Assembly: GCF_030814655.1 (NCBI RefSeq)
Contig: NZ_JAUSVK010000001.1
Location: 565,043 to 629,042 of the forward strand
DNA from: Labrys monachus
GTDB lineage: Bacteria > Pseudomonadota > Alphaproteobacteria > Rhizobiales > Labraceae
Direction of reading: 5' to 3'
Length of the DNA stretch: 64,000 nucleotides
Shown one piece after another: positions 59,869 to 64,000 of this stretch. Position 1 is the stretch's first letter. The number at the start of each line of letters is the position of its first letter. Position numbers and translations under genes: made by a program. The notes beneath the pieces are model-generated. The model did no database searches. It saw nothing but the letters and a program-made list of their open reading frames with translations, and was not told the origin of the DNA.

Positions 59869-60735
59869 TCATGGTTTCTCCCGCCGCGGCCGCACCAGGC
59901 CTTCCTGCGCGACGGAGGCGATGAGCCGGCCGTCCTGCCAGATCTGCCCGCGCGCGAAGCCGCGGGCCCCGCCGGTGAACGGGCTCTCCTGGGCATAGAG
60001 CAGCCATTCGTCCATCTTGAGGGGCCCGTGGAACCAGAGGGCATGGTCGATCGAGGCGGCCTGCACGTCGAGGTCGAACACGCTCCTGCCATGGGCGACG
60101 AGGGTGGTGTCGAGCAGCGTCATGTCCGAGGCGTAGGCGAGCACCGCCTCGTGCACGGCGCGGTCGGCCGGCAGCGCGCCGGCCGCGCGGATCCAGACAT
60201 ATTGGCGCGGTTCCTGCGGAATGCGGGCGACATAGCGCGTGAGGTCGACCGGCCGCAGCTCGATCGGCCGCTCGCGCTCCCAATAGTCGCGCACGCTCTT
60301 GGGCATCAGCGCCAGGAAGCGCTCCTTGAGCTCGGTGTCGCTCGGCAATTGCTCGGGGCCGGGCACTTCGGGCATGCGCGCCTGGTGATGCCAGCCTTCC
60401 TCGGGCCGGTGATAGGAGCAGGACAGCGAGAAGATCGGCTCGCCGTGCTGGATGCCGATGGCGCGGCGGGTGGTGAAGCTCTTGCCGTCGCGCAGGCGGT
60501 CGACCTCGTAGATGATCGGCACGGAGGGATCGCCCGGCCGCAGGAAATAGCCGTGCAGGGAATGGACGCGGCGCTCCGGGTCGACGGTACGGCTCGCCGC
60601 CACCAGCGCCTGGCTGATCACCAGGCCGCCGAAGACCCGCTGCCAGCCGACCTGCGGGCTCCTGCCGCGATAAAGATTGTGTTCGAGCTGTTCGAGATCG
60701 AGTATCGAGAGGAGATTGTCGACGGGGTCGGGCAT
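59869..60735 (-). CDS. tesB: acyl-CoA thioesterase II
   Basis: A 288-residue TesB-type double hotdog thioesterase: LEHNLYRGRSPQVGWQRVFGGLVISQALVAA opens the first hotdog, SLHGYFLRPGDPSVPIIYEVDRLRDGKSFTTRRAIGIQHGEPIF is the family's central motif, and ASIDHALWFHGPLKMDEWLLYAQESPFTGGARGFARGQIW the second hotdog with the catalytic Asp/Thr/Gln region. It releases fatty acids from acyl-CoA. It is divergent from the UbiH-type gene. Confidence 0.94.
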   Translation of the reverse strand: MPDPVDNLLSILDLEQLEHNLYRGRSPQVGWQRVFGGLVISQALVAASRTVDPERRVHSLHGYFLRPGDPSVPIIYEVDRLRDGKSFTTRRAIGIQHGEPIFSLSCSYHRPEEGWHHQARMPEVPGPEQLPSDTELKERFLALMPKSVRDYWERERPIELRPVDLTRYVARIPQEPRQYVWIRAAGALPADRAVHEAVLAYASDMTLLDTTLVAHGRSVFDLDVQAASIDHALWFHGPLKMDEWLLYAQESPFTGGARGFARGQIWQDGRLIASVAQEGLVRPRREKP

Positions 60736-60800
60736 TTGACTTTCCTTGATGGGTCAGACGAGCCCCGGCTTCGAAGGATTGTCAAGCGTGAGGAGGCACA

Positions 60801-62015
60801 ATGAACAGCCGGCTCGATCTCGTCATTGCCGGCGGCGGTTTTGCCGGCCTCGGCCTCGCGATCGCGCTCAAGGCGGAACTCGGCGCTGATTTCGAGGTGG
60901 CGGTCGTCGATCCCGTTCTCGGCCGCGCCCCGCCGCACGACGCCCGCGCCTCGGCCATCGCTGCCGGAGCCCGCCGCTTCTTCGAGCGCCTGGGCGTCTG
61001 GGACAGCGTGCGCGCGGAAAGCCAGCCGATCCTCGACATGGTGGTGACCGATTCACGGGTCGACGACCCGATCCGGCCGACCTTCCTGACCTTCGGCGGC
61101 GATGTCGAGCCGGGCGAGCCCTTCGGCCACATGGTGGAGAACCGCCTCCTGCTCGACGCCCTGGCGACGCGCGCGGCGGCGCTCGGGGTGAGGCTGGTCG
61201 GCAGCGGCGCCTCGGTCGCCCGTTACGCCGTCGAAGGCGGCGGGGTCACCGCCTTCCTCTCGACCGGCGAGACGCTCGCGGCCCGGCTGATCGCCGCCGC
61301 GGACGGCGGCCGCTCCCGCCTGCGCGAACAGGCGGGGATCGCCATGTATGGCTGGGACTACGGGCAATCCGGCATCGTCACCACCGTGGCGCATGAGCGC
61401 GATCACGAAGGCCGCGCGGAGGAGCATTTCCTGCCCGCCGGCCCGTTCGCCATCCTGCCGCTGACCGGGCGCCGCTCCTCCTTGGTGTGGACGGAGCGCA
61501 CCGCCGAGGCCGAACGCATCGTCGCCCTGGACGATGCGGGCTTCCATGCCGAACTCGAGCGCCGCTTCGGGCTCAGGCTCGGCGAGATCTCGGTGATCGG
61601 CGCGCGTGCGGCCTTCCCGCTGGCGATGCGCATCGCGCGCAGCTTCGTCGCCGACCGGCTGGTCCTCGTCGGCGACGCCGCCCATATCGTGCATCCGATC
61701 GCCGGGCAGGGGCTCAATCTCGGCATACGCGATGCCGCGGCGCTGGCCGAATGCATCATCGACGCGGCGACGCTCGGGCTCGATATCGGCGCGCCGGACG
61801 TGCTGGCACGCTACCAGCGCTGGCGCCGCTTCGACACCGTGTCGATGGGCCTCGTCACCGACGGGCTCAACCGCCTGTTCTCGAACGATCTCGACCCGCT
61901 GCGCCTGGTGCGCGACGTCGGTCTCGGCCTGGTCGAACGGCTGCCGATGGCCAAGCGCTTCTTCATCAAGGAGGCCGCCGGCCTCAGCGGCAGCGTGCCC
62001 CGGCTGATGCAGTAG
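60801..62015 (+). CDS. UbiH/UbiF/COQ6-type FAD-dependent hydroxylase
   Basis: A 404-residue flavoprotein monooxygenase of ubiquinone biosynthesis type. LVIAGGGFAGLGLAIAL is the FAD fingerprint at residues 7-23, DARASAIAAGARRFFERLGVWD the UbiH-family second motif, IAAADGGRSRLRE the DG motif, and LVLVGDAAHIVHPIAGQGLNLGIRDAAALAE the GD motif characteristic of COQ6/UbiH. Which ring position it hydroxylates cannot be read from sequence; alphaproteobacteria often use one or two such enzymes for all steps. Confidence 0.9.
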   Translation: MNSRLDLVIAGGGFAGLGLAIALKAELGADFEVAVVDPVLGRAPPHDARASAIAAGARRFFERLGVWDSVRAESQPILDMVVTDSRVDDPIRPTFLTFGGDVEPGEPFGHMVENRLLLDALATRAAALGVRLVGSGASVARYAVEGGGVTAFLSTGETLAARLIAAADGGRSRLREQAGIAMYGWDYGQSGIVTTVAHERDHEGRAEEHFLPAGPFAILPLTGRRSSLVWTERTAEAERIVALDDAGFHAELERRFGLRLGEISVIGARAAFPLAMRIARSFVADRLVLVGDAAHIVHPIAGQGLNLGIRDAAALAECIIDAATLGLDIGAPDVLARYQRWRRFDTVSMGLVTDGLNRLFSNDLDPLRLVRDVGLGLVERLPMAKRFFIKEAAGLSGSVPRLMQ

Positions 62016-62027
62016 CGCCGAGGCCGC

Positions 62028-62057
62028 GCCGGCGCCCGTCGAGCGCCGGCTTCGTCT
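62028..62057 (+). terminator. hairpin after the UbiH-type gene
   Basis: GCCGGCGC (62028-62035), a seven-base loop and GCGCCGGC (62043-62050), then TTCGTCT. A perfect 8-bp stem with a poor U-tract, between convergent genes ending at 62015 and 62109. Confidence 0.5.
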
Positions 62058-62108
62058 CGCCCGGAGCGGCGCCGCTGTCCGCCGCTCCATTCCTCGTTCG
62101 CGGTGCCG

Positions 62109-64000
62109 TCACACCGCGTGGACTTTGGCTTCGCGTTCCCAGAACCGCAGTTCGCCGCACAGGGCGACGAAGCGCTTGGCGTCGTCGGGCGTCTTCAGCG
62201 CGAGGCAGCCGCCGTCGGGCAGGACGCCGGCCTTGTCCAAAAGCGGCTGGGCTGCAGCCGAGAAGGCGATGAACTTGGCATGCGCGAAGGCGTCGCTGAC
62301 GAAATCCTTGGCGGTGGCCTCGTTGAGAAGCGTTTTCGCACCCTCTGCCGAGAGAAGGACCGCGACGGCGTCGTAGAGCACCGAGGGGCCGCCATTGATC
62401 TTCTGCCTGGCGGGACGCAGGCTGCCGTCGCCGAGAGCCACCCCACCGACGCGCGGCGCCACGAGCTCGACCACCGCGCCCTGGGCTTCGGCGGCCGCGG
62501 TCAGCGCGTCGAGCAGGCCGGCGTCGGCGCCGTCGCTCACCAGCACGCCGAGCTTGCGGCCCCTGAAGCTCTTCGGCCCGTTCGCGACGATGCTCAGCAC
62601 CGGCGAGGGCGGCAGGTCCTCGATCACCTTGCGGGCCGGCTGCGCCGCCTTCGGCATGTCCTTCAGCCCCAGCCCCTCGGCCACGCTCCTGGCGAGATCG
62701 GGATGGATGTTGATCAGATGCGAGACGATGCGCGCGCGGATGGCGGGCGTCTCGACCTTGCTCAGCTCGAACACGAAGGCGTCCTGGATGTGCGTCTGCT
62801 CGACCGGCGTCTGGCTGACATAGAACTGGCGGGCCTGGCTGTAGTGGTCGGCGAAGAGTTCGCCCCTGACGCGCCGCTTGTCGCCCGCCTCGGGCGCCGG
62901 AAAGCTGCGGAAGCCCCTGTCCGGATCCTCGCGCGGGCCGCCCATCGCCCCGCCCCAGGAATTCGGCTCGTAGTTCGCCCGTCCCTTCGGATTGTGGAAG
63001 GCCATGTGGCCGTCCTGCTGCAGGGTGTGGAAGGGGCATTTCGGCGCGTTGATCGGCAGATGCGTGAAGTTGGGGCTGCCGAGGCGCTTCAGCTGCGTAT
63101 CGAGATAGGAGAAGTTGCGGCCCTGGAGCAGGGGATCGTTGGTGAAGTCGATGCCCGGCACGATATTGCCGGTGTGGAAGGCGACCTGCTCCGTCTCGGC
63201 GAAGAAATTGTCGACCGTGCGGTCGAGGACGAGGCGGCCGACGCGGCGGATCGGCACGCGCTCCTCGGGAATGAGCTTGGTGGCGTCGAGCACGTCGAAC
63301 TCGAAGCTGTCGGCGAAATCGTCGTCGAAGAGCTGGAGGCCGAGTTCCCATTCCGGAAAATTGCCGGTCTGGATCGCGTCCCAGAGGTCGCGGCGATGGA
63401 AATCGGGGTCGGCGCCGTTGATCTTCAGCGCCTCGTTCCAGACCACCGACTGCATGCCGAGCTTGGGCTTCCAGTGGAATTTCACGAAGGTCGACTTGCC
63501 CTTGCCATCGACGAAGCGGAAGGTGTGGACGCCGAACCCTTCCATGAAGCGGAACGAGCGCGGGATGGCGCGGTCCGACATGATCCACAGCGCCATATGC
63601 ATGGTTTCGGGCATCAGGGACATGAAGTCCCAGAAATTGTCATGCGCCGTCTGCGCCTGCGGAAAGCCGCGGTCGGGCTCCTGCTTGGCGGCGTGGATGA
63701 GATCGGGGAATTTGATGGCATCTTGGATGAAGAAGACGGGTATGTTGTTGCCGACGAGATCCCAATTGCCTTCCTTGGTGTAGAACTTCACGGCAAAGCC
63801 GCGCACGTCGCGTGCGAGGTCGGCCGAGCCCTTGTTGCCCGCCACCGTGGAGAAGCGCACGAACACCGGCGTCTTCTCGCCGGCGCGCTGGAAGAGGTCG
63901 GCCGAGGTCACGTCCGCAAGCGATTCATAGGCTTCGAAAAAGCCGTGGGCCCCGAAGCCGCGCGCATGCACCACGCGCTCGGGGATGCGCTCATGGTCGA
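62109..64000 (-). CDS. katE: large-subunit catalase (KatE/HPII type), 5' end beyond the window
   Basis: Partial: the frame is still open at the window end, so the N-terminus is missing. The visible 630 residues begin just before [16 protein letters not shown], which contains the catalytic His. The catalase core has [44 protein letters not shown] (catalytic Asn region) and the heme-ligand area near [19 protein letters not shown] [12 protein letters not shown]. After a helical linker, the last ~150 residues ([17 protein letters not shown] to the end) are the flavodoxin/GATase1-like domain found only in large clade-2 catalases. It degrades hydrogen peroxide in the cytoplasm. Confidence 0.93.
   Translation of the reverse strand, partial: DHERIPERVVHARGFGAHGFFEAYESLADVTSADLFQRAGEKTPVFVRFSTVAGNKGSADLARDVRGFAVKFYTKEGNWDLVGNNIPVFFIQDAIKFPDLIHAAKQEPDRGFPQAQTAHDNFWDFMSLMPETMHMALWIMSDRAIPRSFRFMEGFGVHTFRFVDGKGKSTFVKFHWKPKLGMQSVVWNEALKINGADPDFHRRDLWDAIQTGNFPEWELGLQLFDDDFADSFEFDVLDATKLIPEERVPIRRVGRLVLDRTVDNFFAETEQVAFHTGNIVPGIDFTNDPLLQGRNFSYLDTQLKRLGSPNFTHLPINAPKCPFHTLQQDGHMAFHNPKGRANYEPNSWGGAMGGPREDPDRGFRSFPAPEAGDKRRVRGELFADHYSQARQFYVSQTPVEQTHIQDAFVFELSKVETPAIRARIVSHLINIHPDLARSVAEGLGLKDMPKAAQPARKVIEDLPPSPVLSIVANGPKSFRGRKLGVLVSDGADAGLLDALTAAAEAQGAVVELVAPRVGGVALGDGSLRPARQKINGGPSVLYDAVAVLLSAEGAKTLLNEATAKDFVSDAFAHAKFIAFSAAAQPLLDKAGVLPDGGCLALKTPDDAKRFVALCGELRFWEREAKVHAV

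Noticed and set aside
1-64000. CRISPR arrays, insertion sequences, prophage genes, rRNA
   Set aside because: No regularly spaced direct repeats, transposase genes, phage structural genes or rRNA sequence were seen on either strand.

Overview
The window is GC-rich chromosomal DNA of an alphaproteobacterium, most likely of the order Hyphomicrobiales (Rhizobiales). The evidence is the gene set and its order. A homospermidine synthase sits with a type III ornithine decarboxylase behind a long structured leader. There is an aroK-aroB-CBS/CorC run, a small membrane protein and a FUSC gene ahead of xerD, DUF2239 and DUF2778 proteins, an Lrp-type regulator divergent from putA, and the palindromic intergenic repeats typical of this group. 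I cannot fix the genus from the sequence alone.

Layout. 0-15 kb is an accessory, regulator-rich stretch. It holds an AraC regulator and three successive modules in which an HxlR-type repressor is transcribed away from an NAD(P)-dependent oxidoreductase. Two LysR genes, an exported metallo-beta-lactamase-fold hydrolase, a proline-rich secreted protein, an M20 amidohydrolase, an AsnC regulator, a NIPSNAP protein and a broken MazF toxin remnant follow. 15.3-23.5 kb is a restriction island: hsdM, hsdS (with an extra C-terminal domain), a HEPN-like gene and hsdR, joined by ATGA start/stop overlaps. It ends against a tRNA-Ser(CGA) gene, and a short degenerate copy of the tRNA 3' end lies at its far edge.

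23.8-33 kb is a methylated-amine/one-carbon operon. It encodes sarcosine oxidase beta and delta subunits, an alpha subunit fused to gamma, a dimethylglycine dehydrogenase-like flavoprotein and a non-pyrrolysine member of the trimethylamine methyltransferase family. Together these suggest stepwise demethylation of glycine betaine, dimethylglycine or sarcosine to glycine with transfer of C1 units to folate. 33.2-35.5 kb has an ArsR/SRPBCC pair, a GFA protein, and nitrile hydratase beta with its accessory protein. The nitrile hydratase alpha subunit lies 22 kb away (58 kb), next to a PhnD-like binding protein.

35.6-40.3 kb is the polyamine cluster (homospermidine synthase, GNAT, ornithine decarboxylase with leader RNA, DUF2239). 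40.5-47.2 kb is core: a CBS/CorC transporter, aroB, aroK, a 47-residue membrane protein, a FUSC exporter and xerD. 47.5-64 kb holds a DUF2778 cell-wall protein, the putR/putA pair, a Gfo/Idh/MocA oxidoreductase, gabT, a SleB-type lipoprotein, the nitrile hydratase alpha locus, YggT and DUF167 proteins, a TesB thioesterase, a UbiH-type hydroxylase and a large catalase cut by the window end.

The points most worth a second look are the four-gene restriction operon with its HEPN-like member and tRNA-bounded edges, the SoxA-SoxG fusion, the split nitrile hydratase with a His/Asp-rich alpha subunit, and a family of GATC-centred palindromic repeats scattered between genes from 35 to 57 kb.
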